NCBI RefSeq assembly: GCF_900114205.1
Contig: NZ_FOSH01000010.1
Coordinates: 43,157-107,156 of the forward strand
Direction: 5' to 3'
Origin: Methylophaga sulfidovorans
Lineage (GTDB): Bacteria > Pseudomonadota > Gammaproteobacteria > Nitrosococcales > Methylophagaceae
DNA: 64,000 nucleotides
Part shown: positions 1 to 9,232 of the stretch, in pieces
How the letters are laid out: the number at the start of each line of letters is the position of its first letter
Numbering within the stretch: the first letter of the stretch is position 1
Translations under genes and position numbers: made by a program
The notes under the pieces: generated by a model
The model's database searches: none
What the model was told of the DNA's origin: nothing
What the model saw: only the letters and a program-made list of their open reading frames with translations

Positions 1-195
1 GTCTGGTTTCGGAATATTCTTAAGACGTGTTTGAGCACGCTCAACGGATTTCAATACTCGCTGTGTAAACTGCTCAATCGCCGCGGCGTTGGCTTTATTT
101 TTTTGTAGTTGCTGCCACTGACGTTGAAGACGGTGTCTGTCTGTCAGCATAGAAGATTGGATGAGTTGAGTTAGGTTCTGCTCAGAATTATTCAC
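1..195 (-). CDS. hrpA: ATP-dependent RNA helicase HrpA, N-terminal fragment (runs off the window)
   Basis: This is the first 65 codons of a minus-strand gene whose remainder lies beyond position 1. The reading frame is open from a GTG at 195; an internal ATG lies at 150. The peptide MLTDRHRLQRQWQQL resembles the N-terminal extension of HrpA, which in E. coli has a similar MLRDRLRFSRRL segment, followed by a basic helical stretch and a Lys-Pro-Asp lead-in to the helicase core. HrpA is a large DEAH-box helicase acting on stalled ribosomes and mRNA. No helicase motif is inside the window, so the name rests on the N-terminal match alone. The GTG start is preferred because the family similarity extends upstream of the ATG. 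Confidence 0.65.
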   Translation of the reverse strand, partial: MNNSEQNLTQLIQSSMLTDRHRLQRQWQQLQKNKANAAAIEQFTQRVLKSVERAQTRLKNIPKPD

Positions 196-224
196 AAGAT
201 TTTTATAGCAAAAAGAGAGGTATT

Positions 225-1172
225 CTACAGCTTCCAGGCTAATGAGACAGTATATTTAAAGTCATTCGGATCGGTATCGTCATGCACTGTAGAATCATAT
301 TCATTGGTAACACCGAGTTTGAGTGCCACACCGACAAAGCTATTTAAATCAAGAATCCAGTCAAGTGAGGTTAAGTTTCGGTAGTCTCGATCATTCAGAC
401 TAGGGTAGTAGGTGTTGGAAAATTCAACATGCTGGTATTGGTTCATATCCCATTTAGTTTCGATGCCCAACATGGCTTCAGGTGTGAAATCTTGTTCTTC
501 GCCACCAAAGGTTCTGTTAAAACCTAAACCACTTCTACCAAGAAATAGCCATGAGTCAGTATTAACAAATTCATAACCAAAACCAGCGTTGGCGTTGGCA
601 CGGTAGTCCCAGTCTTTGAATTTATCCAGATCAAAGCGGCCACCAGCAAACTGGAACCAAGGTGAATCCGGGCGCAACCAGTCACGGTTCATTGAGGTAA
701 AAAAACTTTGTGCAGATAACTCATGGTCAGATTCTGCGCGGAAGAAAGCTGTTTTGTGGGATGTACGCATTTGTTTTGACTCATAATCAGCATTAAAGCC
801 GATATTGAGCTGATTGGTACTGGATTTTCCTGCAGTACCACCAAGCCCCAGATCCAGTCTTCGTTTCCAGTTGGTGTAAAGTCCTGTACCAAATAAGCCA
901 TCATCGGTATCAACATGCTGCACTTCCGGTTTTGCTTGTGGCAGCGGAGGTGTTGGCTCTGTATCTGTCGATGAAACCAGGCTTTTAATGCGAGAACGAG
1001 GAATAATCATGACACCGAGCAGGGGATGATTAAGCTTCAGGGTATCATCAGTTTCGGAGACGATATCAGCAGTCAGCGTATCACCGTTAACAAGTTCAAT
1101 CTTACTGGGGGTTGCTTGAGATACTAGTGGTGTTAACAAAATAGCTAATAAAAGATATCTGATATATATCAC
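225..1172 (-). CDS. DUF481 (YdiY-like) outer-membrane protein
   Basis: About 315 aa. The N-terminus is a clear signal peptide (IYIRYLLLAILLTPLVSQA). A short domain follows (IELVNGDTLTADIVSETDD, roughly residues 25-65), of the kind that often precedes DUF481. The C-terminal two thirds is a DUF481 beta-barrel-like region rich in alternating aromatic residues, ending in the aromatic-terminated strand YTVSLAWKL typical of outer-membrane barrels. I chose the GTG at 1172 because a GGAGG motif lies 9 nt upstream; the ATG at 1190 lacks such a site and would put the GGAGG inside the coding region. DUF481 proteins are described as salt-induced outer-membrane proteins; the actual role is unknown. Confidence 0.8.
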   Translation of the reverse strand: MIYIRYLLLAILLTPLVSQATPSKIELVNGDTLTADIVSETDDTLKLNHPLLGVMIIPRSRIKSLVSSTDTEPTPPLPQAKPEVQHVDTDDGLFGTGLYTNWKRRLDLGLGGTAGKSSTNQLNIGFNADYESKQMRTSHKTAFFRAESDHELSAQSFFTSMNRDWLRPDSPWFQFAGGRFDLDKFKDWDYRANANAGFGYEFVNTDSWLFLGRSGLGFNRTFGGEEQDFTPEAMLGIETKWDMNQYQHVEFSNTYYPSLNDRDYRNLTSLDWILDLNSFVGVALKLGVTNEYDSTVHDDTDPNDFKYTVSLAWKL

Positions 1173-1202
1173 TAGCGAATTCCTCCGCATAACTGCATAA
1201 AA

Positions 1203-1225
1203 AAACAGCCTGAATCAGGCTGTTT
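1203..1225 (-). terminator. Rho-independent terminator of the pentapeptide-repeat gene
   Basis: A perfect 10-bp inverted repeat (AAACAGCCTG, 3-nt loop, CAGGCTGTTT). On the minus strand it is followed directly by a run of T residues. It lies just downstream of the gene ending at 1252 and just upstream of the DUF481 start, so it separates the two transcripts. Confidence 0.85.
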
Positions 1226-1251
1226 GAAAAATGATGACTTAGATCCTGTTT

Positions 1252-1719
1252 TTATTGACATCCACTGTTGTTTATTTCACCGTCCGGCATGATGGTATTA
1301 CAGAAGATGACACCGCGAAGTTCTGCACCTTTCAAGGTAGCACCTGTTAAATCCGCATCAGTCAAATTTGCAAAAATAAGCTGACTGCCTGATAGATTGG
1401 TGTTTCTGAGATTAGCACCAGCTAATTCCGTGTAATCCATCAGTGCATTAGTGACATCGGCACCCTCAAGAATGGCTCCCTGCATTCTTGAATGCGTAAA
1501 CCAAACCCCATGTAATTTAGCATTAGTCAGATTAATGCCTTTGAGATTGGCTTCACTCATATCAGCACCTTTTAAATCATGATCTGTCAGATCAGCGTCA
1601 CTCAAATTACAAAAATTACACTGTAACGATTTCAATAATCTATCCAGATAGACTTGTTCGTATGCAGATGCACTGGTCGATATCAATAATAGACCCAATA
1701 TAGGCAGCAGTATTTTCAT
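1252..1719 (-). CDS. Secreted pentapeptide-repeat protein
   Basis: 155 aa with a signal peptide (MKILLPILGLLLISTSASA). Roughly residues 40-140 are tandem A(D/N)Lxx pentapeptides such as LSDADLTDHDLKGADMSEAN, which should fold as a right-handed quadrilateral beta helix. Four cysteines, two near the start of the repeat (CNFC) and two at the C-terminus, could form disulphides in the periplasm. ATG with GGAGAG upstream; a strong terminator follows. Pentapeptide repeats are structural and give no specific function; some mimic DNA, but a periplasmic one is unlikely to. Confidence 0.85.
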   Translation of the reverse strand: MKILLPILGLLLISTSASAYEQVYLDRLLKSLQCNFCNLSDADLTDHDLKGADMSEANLKGINLTNAKLHGVWFTHSRMQGAILEGADVTNALMDYTELAGANLRNTNLSGSQLIFANLTDADLTGATLKGAELRGVIFCNTIMPDGEINNSGCQ

Positions 1720-1746
1720 GGTTTTCTCTCCGATAACATTATTATT

Positions 1747-2343
1747 TTACTTTTCTGACCAATTATTAAGAAAAAATGTTTGTTCAAGTGGTCGACGTTG
1801 GCGAGGGGATAGTTCTCTTTCTAATTGTTCTTCAGTCAGATTGTCTAATGCAGCCTGATGACCAATGGCAATCACTGACCACATGTGGATATCATCAGCA
1901 ATAGAAAACGCCTCGCGGATTTTTTTATCATCAAAGCCACCCATTTGATGGCTCATTAAGCCCATCGATGTAGCTTGTAAACAGAGACTGATACTTGCAG
2001 CACCAGTGTCATAGCCTGACCAGCGGTTGGGTTTATCGTTCTGGCTGAAAGTGGGTGCTGAAGCAGCCAAAATTAATACGGGTGCATTTTTTGCCCATTC
2101 CTGATTGCCAGGAACAAGTGCTGATAACAGTTTTTCCCACGCTTCGCGGTCAGTGTTTTTATCGCAAACCAGATAACGCCATGGCTCGTCTCCAAAACAA
2201 GAAGGAGCCCAGCGGGCAGCTTCACAAAGAGCAGTGATTTCTTCCGGTGTCACCATAACGGTGGGATCATAGGCACGACCACTCCAACGTTCTGCCATCA
2301 CTTTTTCTATAGCTTGAGCTGTGTCTGCTGGTTTTTGAATCAT
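1747..2343 (-). CDS. Nitroreductase-family flavoprotein
   Basis: 198 aa from the ATG at 2343, which has AAGGTG 7 nt upstream and lies 4 nt after the yhbY stop; a longer frame reaching 2400 overlaps yhbY and is not used. Nitroreductase fold features are the N-terminal RWSGRAYDP (the R-S-x-R FMN-phosphate loop), AARWAPSCFGDEPWRYLV, and the central GYDTGAASISLCLQATSMGL helix followed by the conserved glycine-rich turn. Members are FMN-dependent NAD(P)H oxidoreductases acting on nitro compounds, quinones or flavins. The substrate is unknown. Likely translationally coupled to yhbY. Confidence 0.85.
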   Translation of the reverse strand: MIQKPADTAQAIEKVMAERWSGRAYDPTVMVTPEEITALCEAARWAPSCFGDEPWRYLVCDKNTDREAWEKLLSALVPGNQEWAKNAPVLILAASAPTFSQNDKPNRWSGYDTGAASISLCLQATSMGLMSHQMGGFDDKKIREAFSIADDIHMWSVIAIGHQAALDNLTEEQLERELSPRQRRPLEQTFFLNNWSEK

Positions 2344-2347
2344 AAAA

Positions 2348-2641
2348 TCACCTTGGTAGTTGGATGAGAGCTTTTTTTGATGGGCGATAAAATCCGCCAA
2401 TATGTCCGATCACTTGAACCAGATCTGCGCCACTTTCTTCTGCAATTTTATCTAGCATGGCCTTTCTATCTGCGCGTTCTTGACCACTTACTCGGACCTT
2501 GATCAGCTCGTGATGTTCCAGTGCATTATCAATTTCGACCAGAACTGAATCAGTTAAACCACTGTTACCAATCATAACAACCGGTTTTAGAGTATGGGCA
2601 AGCCCTTTGAGATAACGTCTTTGTTTGTCAGTAACTGCCAT
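2348..2641 (-). CDS. yhbY: Ribosome assembly RNA-binding protein YhbY (CRM domain)
   Basis: 97 aa from the ATG at 2641, chosen because AGGTGA lies 8 nt upstream; a GTG at 2653 is also in frame. It is a single CRM domain throughout: LKGLAHTLKPVVMIG, then GLTDSVLVEIDNALEHHELI and KVRV, closing with VQVIGHIGGFYRPSK. This is close to E. coli YhbY in both length and motif order. The protein associates with pre-50S particles. It is divergent from rlmKL, another 50S maturation gene, a sensible pairing. Confidence 0.92.
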   Translation of the reverse strand: MAVTDKQRRYLKGLAHTLKPVVMIGNSGLTDSVLVEIDNALEHHELIKVRVSGQERADRKAMLDKIAEESGADLVQVIGHIGGFYRPSKKALIQLPR

Positions 2642-2690
2642 TAGTGTGCTCACCTGTATTAAAATGTTTTGATTATATCAGGAAGGCAAT

Positions 2691-4895
2691 ATGGCTAAAC
2701 AACACAAGTTTACGGTGACAGCAGCAAGAGGGATGTTGCCACTGCTTGCGGACGAACTAAAACAATTAGGTATTAAAAATACTAAGCAAGATCAGGGGAA
2801 TATACGTTTTACCGGTACTTTGGCTGAAGCATATACAGTATGTTTGTGGTCTCGCGTTGCTATCCGTGTGTTGTTGCCCATTGCTCATCTGCGAGCAGAA
2901 ACCCCTGAACAGTTATACGAAGGGATTAATGCACTTCCTTGGGAAGACCATATCAATGAGCTTGATAGCACCATTGCTGTCGACTTCAATAGTTTCCGTT
3001 CAAAGATAAAACATACTCAATACGGTGCTCAACGTGTAAAAGATGCGATTGTTGATCGCTTTCGTACGCTTTTTGGTCAGCGTCCCTCTGTTGATCTTTA
3101 CCAGCCTGATGTGCGTATTAATGTCTACCTCAAACACAACCAAGCTACGGTCAGTATTGATTTATCCGGCGAAAGTTTGCATAAACGTGGTTACCGAGTC
3201 AGTAATACAGCGGCGCCATTAAAAGAGCATCTGGCGGCGGCTATTTTGTTAAGTGCAGAGTGGCCTAAACTGGCCAGACAGGGCTGGGCATTAATTGATC
3301 CCATGTGTGGGTCAGGTACATTTCTTATCGAAGCGGCGATGATTGCTGCTGATATCGCTCCCGGCATTTTGCGTGACTATTACGGCTTTAGCTTCTGGAA
3401 ACAGCACGATAAAGAGCTTTGGAAACAACTTAAAGCAGATGCTGAGCGCAGAAGACAATCCGGATTAGCCAGATGTCCTGTTATTGTTGGTGGTGATGCC
3501 GATGCGTCAGCAGTTGAAGCCGCTAAAAATAATATTGCAGAAGCGGGTCTCAGTGATCGTGTACATGTTAACCAACGTGATTTGCTTGAATGGCCAAGAC
3601 TCGCTGCAGAATTACCAAAAGTAGGTTTATTTGTCTGTAATCCACCTTATGGTGAACGTATCGGTCGTACCGATGAATTGCATTACCTCTATGAAAGCCT
3701 GGGCAATATTATTAATGAGTCCTTCGCAGGCTGGCGTACAGCATTGATAACAGACAATGCGCAATTGGGTAAATTTACCGGCTTGACGCTATTTGATACG
3801 GTGCCATTCGATAATGGTCCTATCGCCTGTGATGTGCTGTTTTATCGTGCGCCACGACCAGTGCGCACAAATGAGTTTGGTGCATCTCCCACACAATTTG
3901 TTGACGAAGAACAAGAAGATCAAGAACAGGCCCCGGTTCAGATGACTGAGCAGGGAGCGATGTTTGCTAATCGTTTGAAAAAGAATAAAAAACATCTGGC
4001 TAAATGGGCACGTAAGTCAGAGATAAGCTGTTATCGGGTTTATGATGCTGATTTGCCTGATTATGCTTTGGCAATTGATGTTTATGATGACCATATTCAT
4101 GTACAGGAATATGCGCCACCAAAGCAGATTGATCCTGAGAAAGCCGTTGAACGACTACAGGAAGCGATGCAGATTATTCCTGAAGTATTCGAAGTACCTG
4201 TTACCCATGTGGCATTAAAAGTCAGGAAGAAACAACGCGGTAAAGAACAATACGAAGCTCAGGCGGCCAAACACCAGCGAATTGAAGTCCGTGAAAATGG
4301 GCTGCGCTTTTGGGTGAATCTGACCGATTATTTAGATACGGGTTTGTTTCTTGATCATCGTGATACCAGACAACTTGTCAGAGAATTAGCCAAAGGCAAA
4401 GACTTTCTCAATTTGTTCTCATACACTGGCTCGGCCAGTGTTTATGCAGCAGCAGGCCAGGCAAAATCAACAAGTAGTGTCGATATGTCTAATACCTATT
4501 TAGCGTGGGCTGAGGACAATATGAAGTTAAATGGTTTTGTCGGTGACCAGCATCAGTATATTCGCGCTAACTGTATTGAGTGGCTGGAACAGGCAATAGA
4601 AGATGACAAACGTTATGGCTTGATTTTCCTGGATCCACCGACGTTTTCTAACTCAAGCCGTATGGAAGGGGTATTTGATATTCAGCGTGACCATGTCAGC
4701 CTTATCAAACATGCGGGTAGATTATTAACAGCAGACGGAGAATTGATTTTCTCAACGAACCGTCGTGACTTTGACTTAGATACCGACGCTTTAGCTCAAT
4801 TTGTGATTGACGATATCAGCACAACCACCATACCGCGAGATTTTGAGCGAAATAAAAAGATTCATCGTTGCTGGCGAATCAAGCCCGGCATTTGA
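2691..4895 (+). CDS. rlmL: Bifunctional 23S rRNA methyltransferase RlmKL (m2G2445 / m7G2069)
   Basis: 734 aa, the full length of the fused enzyme. Domains in order: N-terminal THUMP (about residues 45-155), RlmL methyltransferase with SAM loop DPMCGSGTFLIEAA near residue 203 and the catalytic NPPYGERIG near 316, then the RlmK half with FLDHRDTRQ, the SAM loop FSYTGSASVYAA near 574 and DPPTFSNS near 643. The RlmL half makes m2G2445 and the RlmK half m7G2069 in 23S rRNA. AGGAAGG stands before the ATG. Its 3' end nearly meets the convergent ParA gene. Confidence 0.95.
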   Translation: MAKQHKFTVTAARGMLPLLADELKQLGIKNTKQDQGNIRFTGTLAEAYTVCLWSRVAIRVLLPIAHLRAETPEQLYEGINALPWEDHINELDSTIAVDFNSFRSKIKHTQYGAQRVKDAIVDRFRTLFGQRPSVDLYQPDVRINVYLKHNQATVSIDLSGESLHKRGYRVSNTAAPLKEHLAAAILLSAEWPKLARQGWALIDPMCGSGTFLIEAAMIAADIAPGILRDYYGFSFWKQHDKELWKQLKADAERRRQSGLARCPVIVGGDADASAVEAAKNNIAEAGLSDRVHVNQRDLLEWPRLAAELPKVGLFVCNPPYGERIGRTDELHYLYESLGNIINESFAGWRTALITDNAQLGKFTGLTLFDTVPFDNGPIACDVLFYRAPRPVRTNEFGASPTQFVDEEQEDQEQAPVQMTEQGAMFANRLKKNKKHLAKWARKSEISCYRVYDADLPDYALAIDVYDDHIHVQEYAPPKQIDPEKAVERLQEAMQIIPEVFEVPVTHVALKVRKKQRGKEQYEAQAAKHQRIEVRENGLRFWVNLTDYLDTGLFLDHRDTRQLVRELAKGKDFLNLFSYTGSASVYAAAGQAKSTSSVDMSNTYLAWAEDNMKLNGFVGDQHQYIRANCIEWLEQAIEDDKRYGLIFLDPPTFSNSSRMEGVFDIQRDHVSLIKHAGRLLTADGELIFSTNRRDFDLDTDALAQFVIDDISTTTIPRDFERNKKIHRCWRIKPGI

Positions 4896-4897
4896 TA

Positions 4898-5653
4898 TTA
4901 GAAATCAGACAGCGTTTGTTTAATTTCCTGCCATAGTTTGGCATAGGCCTGACTGACGTTTGACTGTTTATCAAACGCAGGGAGAGGCTGGCGATGATCA
5001 CCCATTCTCTCTACCACAGCCGCGTATGGGATAGATGTTTTTAATCCATTTTTCAGCATCTTAGGTGGGTGGGCGAGCATGACGCGGTGCATGCTTCTGC
5101 GTCTGTCCACCATATTAAAAAAGGCATGCAGGCGTTTTGGTTTTAATTTGTGTTCTTTAAAAAAGTCACGGGTTTGTTCGAATGTGCGTAGAGACAGATG
5201 CGTTGGAATCAACGGCAAAAACAAGGAATCGGCTGTGGCAAAGATTTGTTCTGTGAGTAAGGAAAAACTCGGCGGGCAGTCGAGAATCATCAAGGCATAG
5301 TTTTCACTGAATGGCTCAACCAGTTTAGCAATCAGATTCTGTTTACCCTGATCACTTTGTTCGCTGAGCTGATGATCCAAATGACGAAACGAAAAATCTG
5401 CTGGAATAATATCCAGATGCTCAAATTCTGTACTTCTGACTAAATCACCGATAGGGGTTTTGCCTGATAATAATTTTTTAGGTTTTGTTTCCGACTTTGC
5501 ACTGGTATTGAGTAGCCAACTGGAAGCACCTTGAGGATCTAAATCCCAGAGTAATGTCGGAATGCCTTCATTAGCAGCATGCCAGGCGATATTGACAGCA
5601 GACGTCGTTTTACCGACGCCGCCTTTCAGATTAAAAAAAGCAATGGTTTCCAT
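4898..5653 (-). CDS. ParA-family ATPase, solitary
   Basis: 251 aa from the ATG at 5653, chosen because the protein then opens METIAFFNLKGGVGKTTSAV, the standard ParA start with a deviant Walker A; the upstream frame overlaps ppk1. Other motifs are WDLDPQGASSWLL (Walker A') and ALMILDCPPSF (Walker B). No ParB gene or centromere-like repeat is nearby, so it is not an obvious plasmid or chromosome partition pair. It lies 7 nt after ppk1 on the same strand and may be co-transcribed. Such orphan ParA proteins position diverse cargo; none can be named here. Confidence 0.85.
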   Translation of the reverse strand: METIAFFNLKGGVGKTTSAVNIAWHAANEGIPTLLWDLDPQGASSWLLNTSAKSETKPKKLLSGKTPIGDLVRSTEFEHLDIIPADFSFRHLDHQLSEQSDQGKQNLIAKLVEPFSENYALMILDCPPSFSLLTEQIFATADSLFLPLIPTHLSLRTFEQTRDFFKEHKLKPKRLHAFFNMVDRRRSMHRVMLAHPPKMLKNGLKTSIPYAAVVERMGDHRQPLPAFDKQSNVSQAYAKLWQEIKQTLSDF

Positions 5654-5660
5654 AATGAAA

Positions 5661-7748
5661 TTAGAACGATTTCGCCATTTGTTCCAACAAGGTCGTTTGT
5701 GCCGAAATCTGCGGTGCTGATTCATCTTTGTCGACACGGTGATATCGACCATCAGCATTTAAAATCCAAGCCTGTGAGTTGTCTGACAGATAAAGTTCTA
5801 AATCTTCCAGAATACGATTACGTAATTTTTTCGATTCAATCGGGAAACAGGTTTCGACACGGCGTAATAAATTCCGTTTCATTAAGTCGGCACTGCCAGC
5901 CCAGATTTCAGGTGAACCTTGGTTTTCAAAGTAGAAAACACGGGTATGCTCCAGAAAACGACCAATAATACTTCTTACCTGGATATTGTCAGATAAACCT
6001 TCAACACCCGGTTTCAGGCAACAAATACCACGAACGATTAAATCGACTTTTACACCAGCCATAGAAGCACGATAGAACGCCTGAATCATTTCCTGTTCAA
6101 CCACCGCATTGACTTTAACTATGATTCTGGCAGGTTTGCCTGCTTTAGCTGATTGAATTTCTCTTTCGATTTTTGCCAGTAAGCCCTCATGCAAAGTAAA
6201 CGGTGCATGAAGTAATTTATGCATTTGAGGAATCTTACCAAGGCTGGTCAACTGAATGAATAGATTATTCACATCTTCGCCAATCTGTTTATCGGATGTC
6301 AGAAGGCCATAATCTGTATAAATACGTGATGTACTGCGGTGATAGTTACCTGTACCTAAGTGAACATAACGACGAAGCTTGCCATTTTCACGTCGGAGAA
6401 TAAGCAACATTTTTGCATGTGTTTTATAACCGACAATGCCATAAACGACATGGGCACCCGCTTCCTGCAGTCTTGATGCTAATGCGACGTTGGCTTCTTC
6501 ATCAAAACGTGCACGCAATTCGACTACTACCGTCACTTCTTTTCCCGCCTGAGCAGCTGTCACTAAGGCATCAACAATCGGTGATTTAGCACCTGTACGG
6601 TATAAGGTTTGTTTTATCGCCAAAACACTACTGTCAGCTGCCGCCTGACGAATCATGTCAATGATCGGCGTGAACGATTGGTAGGGATGATGCAGCAACA
6701 TATCCTGTTTACGCAGAGCATCAAAAATGTCCACATCCAAACTCAGACCACTTGGGCGTCCTTGAGTGAACGGTCTGAATTTCAGATCAGGTCTATCAAC
6801 CAGTGAACAAACAGTTTGAATTCGGCTCAGATTGACTGGTCCATTAACCAGATAGACATTATCGCGTTCCATCGCGCATTCATTACGCAGGAATTCAACC
6901 ATATCTTCAGGACAGTTATGCGCAATTTCCAAACGTACTTCGTCACCGTAGTTACGTTGTGTTAGTTCGTCTGCGATAGTAGCCAGTAAATCACTGGTTT
7001 CTTCAGTATCAATAGCCAGATCACTATTACGTGTTACACGGAACTGGAAACAGCCTTTTATTTTCATACCAAAGAAAAGATCTTCAGCAAAGGCATGGAT
7101 AATCGATGACAGGAATACAAATTTGTACTCACCTTCAGCCACCATTTCGGGTGGAAGCTGAATAACACGTGGCAGTGCGCGAGGAGCCTGTAATATGGCG
7201 TAACCACGGTCACGACCAAACGCATCTTTACCCACCAGCGAAACAATAAAATTTAAACTTTTATTGAGCAGACGCGGGAAGGGATGCGCCGAGTCCAAGC
7301 CCATTGGGCTGAGGATAGGCAAAATTTCTTCCTGGAAATAATCTTTCAGCCAGGCATTGTGCTCATCTGTCCATTGTGCCCGTGGTAAAACCTGGATAGA
7401 TTCCTGGTCTAGCTCGGGTAATAACACGTCATTTAGAACACGATACTGCTCTTCAACCAGTTCATGGGCTCGCTGATTAATTAGCTTCAGACATTCCTGT
7501 GCGGTGATCTGATCGGATTCTATATAAGGATCGCCAATTTCGATTTGTTGAATCAGGCCAGCAACACGGACTTCAAAAAACTCATCCAGATTGGTACTGG
7601 AGATACATAAATAGTTCAGGCGTTCCAGCAAAGGCACATTAGGATCAAGTGCTTGCTGTAAAACACGCCAGTTGAATTCAAGTAAACTCAATTCACGGTT
7701 GATATACAGAGCCGGGTTATTTAAATCTAAAGCGTTTTGTTCAGTCAT
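5661..7748 (-). CDS. ppk1: Polyphosphate kinase 1
   Basis: 695 aa, full length for PPK1 (E. coli 688). The N-domain starts YINRELSLLEFNWRVL. The catalytic C1/C2 region has the phosphorylated-histidine segment VYGIVGYKTHAKMLLILRR and VHLGTGNYHRSTSRIYTDYG, with the ATP-binding RAPFTLHEGL-like segment downstream. It reversibly transfers the gamma-phosphate of ATP to inorganic polyphosphate. AAGG lies before the ATG at 7748. No ppx gene is adjacent; the ParA-like gene follows directly. Confidence 0.96.
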   Translation of the reverse strand: MTEQNALDLNNPALYINRELSLLEFNWRVLQQALDPNVPLLERLNYLCISSTNLDEFFEVRVAGLIQQIEIGDPYIESDQITAQECLKLINQRAHELVEEQYRVLNDVLLPELDQESIQVLPRAQWTDEHNAWLKDYFQEEILPILSPMGLDSAHPFPRLLNKSLNFIVSLVGKDAFGRDRGYAILQAPRALPRVIQLPPEMVAEGEYKFVFLSSIIHAFAEDLFFGMKIKGCFQFRVTRNSDLAIDTEETSDLLATIADELTQRNYGDEVRLEIAHNCPEDMVEFLRNECAMERDNVYLVNGPVNLSRIQTVCSLVDRPDLKFRPFTQGRPSGLSLDVDIFDALRKQDMLLHHPYQSFTPIIDMIRQAAADSSVLAIKQTLYRTGAKSPIVDALVTAAQAGKEVTVVVELRARFDEEANVALASRLQEAGAHVVYGIVGYKTHAKMLLILRRENGKLRRYVHLGTGNYHRSTSRIYTDYGLLTSDKQIGEDVNNLFIQLTSLGKIPQMHKLLHAPFTLHEGLLAKIEREIQSAKAGKPARIIVKVNAVVEQEMIQAFYRASMAGVKVDLIVRGICCLKPGVEGLSDNIQVRSIIGRFLEHTRVFYFENQGSPEIWAGSADLMKRNLLRRVETCFPIESKKLRNRILEDLELYLSDNSQAWILNADGRYHRVDKDESAPQISAQTTLLEQMAKSF

Positions 7749-7816
7749 ATTGCCTTTTCAGATCGTTTTTACACAGATTTTTTAATAATAATGCAGTTTT
7801 GTGACAATCAGATGAA

Positions 7817-8296
7817 TTACCATCGGTATTTGTCATACATTTCAGGATTTGCCCAAAACCGGCTATTCAACCAATCACGTTTAGGCTGATAGTTTTCTAT
7901 AGCGTAACTAAAAATGCGCAAACCTTCCTCTGTGCCGGCGATATGTTTAAAGCCCATGGCCAGATAGTCGGTAAATTGCCAGTCGTTTTTCGCCGCCAGT
8001 TCAGTATGACTGATGAGAATAACATGAGGCGCATATTGATTCTTGATCGTACCAAGCCATGCTTGCGCTGCCGATTTATCGACAGACTCAGTTAAGTGAC
8101 TGATAACAGCTAAATCTACTGGTTCGATATGCTGGAGTTGTTGCTGTTTAAACGGTGTCGTCAGATGCAGCAATCTAGTATCATTATCGGTTTGCAGACA
8201 ACTTGCTGCTGTCTCTCCGGCTGTTAAAATCGTTTTAGGATTGAACTGCCTGATGAGAGGGGTAAGCAAGCTGGATAGGGCGATAGAATCTGTCAT
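7817..8296 (-). CDS. Conserved hypothetical protein, DUF6231-like
   Basis: About 159 aa. The fold looks Rossmann-like: [15 protein letters not shown] at the N-terminus, [11 protein letters not shown] and [12 protein letters not shown] strands, then a conserved C-terminal segment [17 protein letters not shown]. This ending recalls proteins grouped as DUF6231 in gammaproteobacteria; the family name is from memory. No catalytic motif is evident. The ATG at 8296 overlaps the start codon of the divergent YcgN-like gene (shared CATG); a GTG at 8338 would extend it into that gene. No good Shine-Dalgarno is visible at either. Confidence 0.65.
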   Translation of the reverse strand: MTDSIALSSLLTPLIRQFNPKTILTAGETAASCLQTDNDTRLLHLTTPFKQQQLQHIEPVDLAVISHLTESVDKSAAQAWLGTIKNQYAPHVILISHTELAAKNDWQFTDYLAMGFKHIAGTEEGLRIFSYAIENYQPKRDWLNSRFWANPEMYDKYRW

Positions 8297-8756
8297 GACT
8301 AAGCAGGATAAAACATCTACTGAATTCTGGAAACACAAACGACTCAGTCAGATGACACACGATGAATGGGAAAGCCTGTGTGATGGCTGTGGACGCTGCT
8401 GTCTTCACAAACTGGAAGATGAAGATGATGGACGGATGTATTACACCAAAGCCGCTTGCTCTTTATTAGATATCCATAGTTGTCGCTGCAAAGACTATGA
8501 TAATCGCCAAGCCGTGGTGCCAGACTGCATTCAATTAAGCATCGAAAATGCGCACTATTTTGACTGGCTGCCCGCCACCTGTGCTTATCGCTTACTGGCT
8601 GAAGGTGAAGAGTTACCTGAATGGCATCCACTGATTACCGGTGATCCTGATAGCGTTCATCGAGCAGGGATTTCTGTCCGTGGCATTGCCCAGCCGGAAG
8701 ATGAAATAGAAGAGCTGACTGAAGCCATTATTTCGCTGAGCTATGAGGCTGACTAG
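8295..8756 (+). CDS. YcgN/YkgJ-family cysteine-cluster protein
   Basis: 153 aa from the ATG at 8295; start chosen by matching E. coli YcgN, whose FWQSKTLDEM-type opening aligns with [10 protein letters not shown] here. Cysteine pattern: [36 protein letters not shown] and ATCAYRLL, the UPF0153/YkgJ cluster predicted to bind Zn or Fe-S. Length and motif order agree with YcgN. Function is not known. The following HGG-motif gene starts 4 nt after the stop and may be coupled. Confidence 0.9.
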   Translation: MTKQDKTSTEFWKHKRLSQMTHDEWESLCDGCGRCCLHKLEDEDDGRMYYTKAACSLLDIHSCRCKDYDNRQAVVPDCIQLSIENAHYFDWLPATCAYRLLAEGEELPEWHPLITGDPDSVHRAGISVRGIAQPEDEIEELTEAIISLSYEAD

Positions 8757-8760
8757 TTAA

Positions 8761-9189
8761 ATGACACCACAAGAGAGTCGAGAGTTTACAGCCAGATTAG
8801 AACAAGCCGCTATATTGCTGCTTGAGATGGAAATTTACCGTAAACCTGATGACTTGGCTCGTCGATTTGGCCTTCCTGTACCGGTTGTTCGTTATTGGTG
8901 GCGGCAAACGGATCAAAAAACCCATCCGGTTGACCAGAGTCAACTGTCTCCACGCGAAGTGAAAGTCATACGTAAAGCCTCACAAACGCTGGAAGGGTGG
9001 GAAAAAGTAAAACGCTACCGACCTGAATGCGGTGCGCGCCTAACTGGGGGTAAGCGTTGTAAACGCTCGGTAGCTATCAGATCGCCTGAAGGTTGGGGGC
9101 TTGGTGCTTTAGCCGATCGTTGCCGTTTACATGGTGGCTTATCGAAACGGCCAAGAAAAAAAGTGAAAGATGATGACGAGCTGTTGTAA
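8761..9189 (+). CDS. Small basic protein with HGG-type Cys/His motif
   Basis: 142 aa. The N-terminal half looks helical with a possible helix-turn-helix (KPDDLARRFGLPVPVVRYWW). The C-terminal half has C90, C100, C121 and H124 in the arrangement CGARLTGGKRC...RCRLHGG, resembling the HGG-signature zinc-binding domain common in phage and mobile-element proteins. The tail is lysine/arginine-rich followed by DDDELL. This suggests nucleic-acid binding. The gene follows the YcgN-like gene with a 4-nt gap. I do not recognise a named family for the full length. Confidence 0.65.
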   Translation: MTPQESREFTARLEQAAILLLEMEIYRKPDDLARRFGLPVPVVRYWWRQTDQKTHPVDQSQLSPREVKVIRKASQTLEGWEKVKRYRPECGARLTGGKRCKRSVAIRSPEGWGLGALADRCRLHGGLSKRPRKKVKDDDELL

Positions 9190-9232
9190 TCTAACTATTA
9201 CTAAATTCAGCTTAAGCCTTTGCCCATAATTG

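Noticed and set aside
5579..5968. 129-codon plus-strand frame
   Set aside because: Lies antisense across the ParA and ppk1 genes, both well supported.
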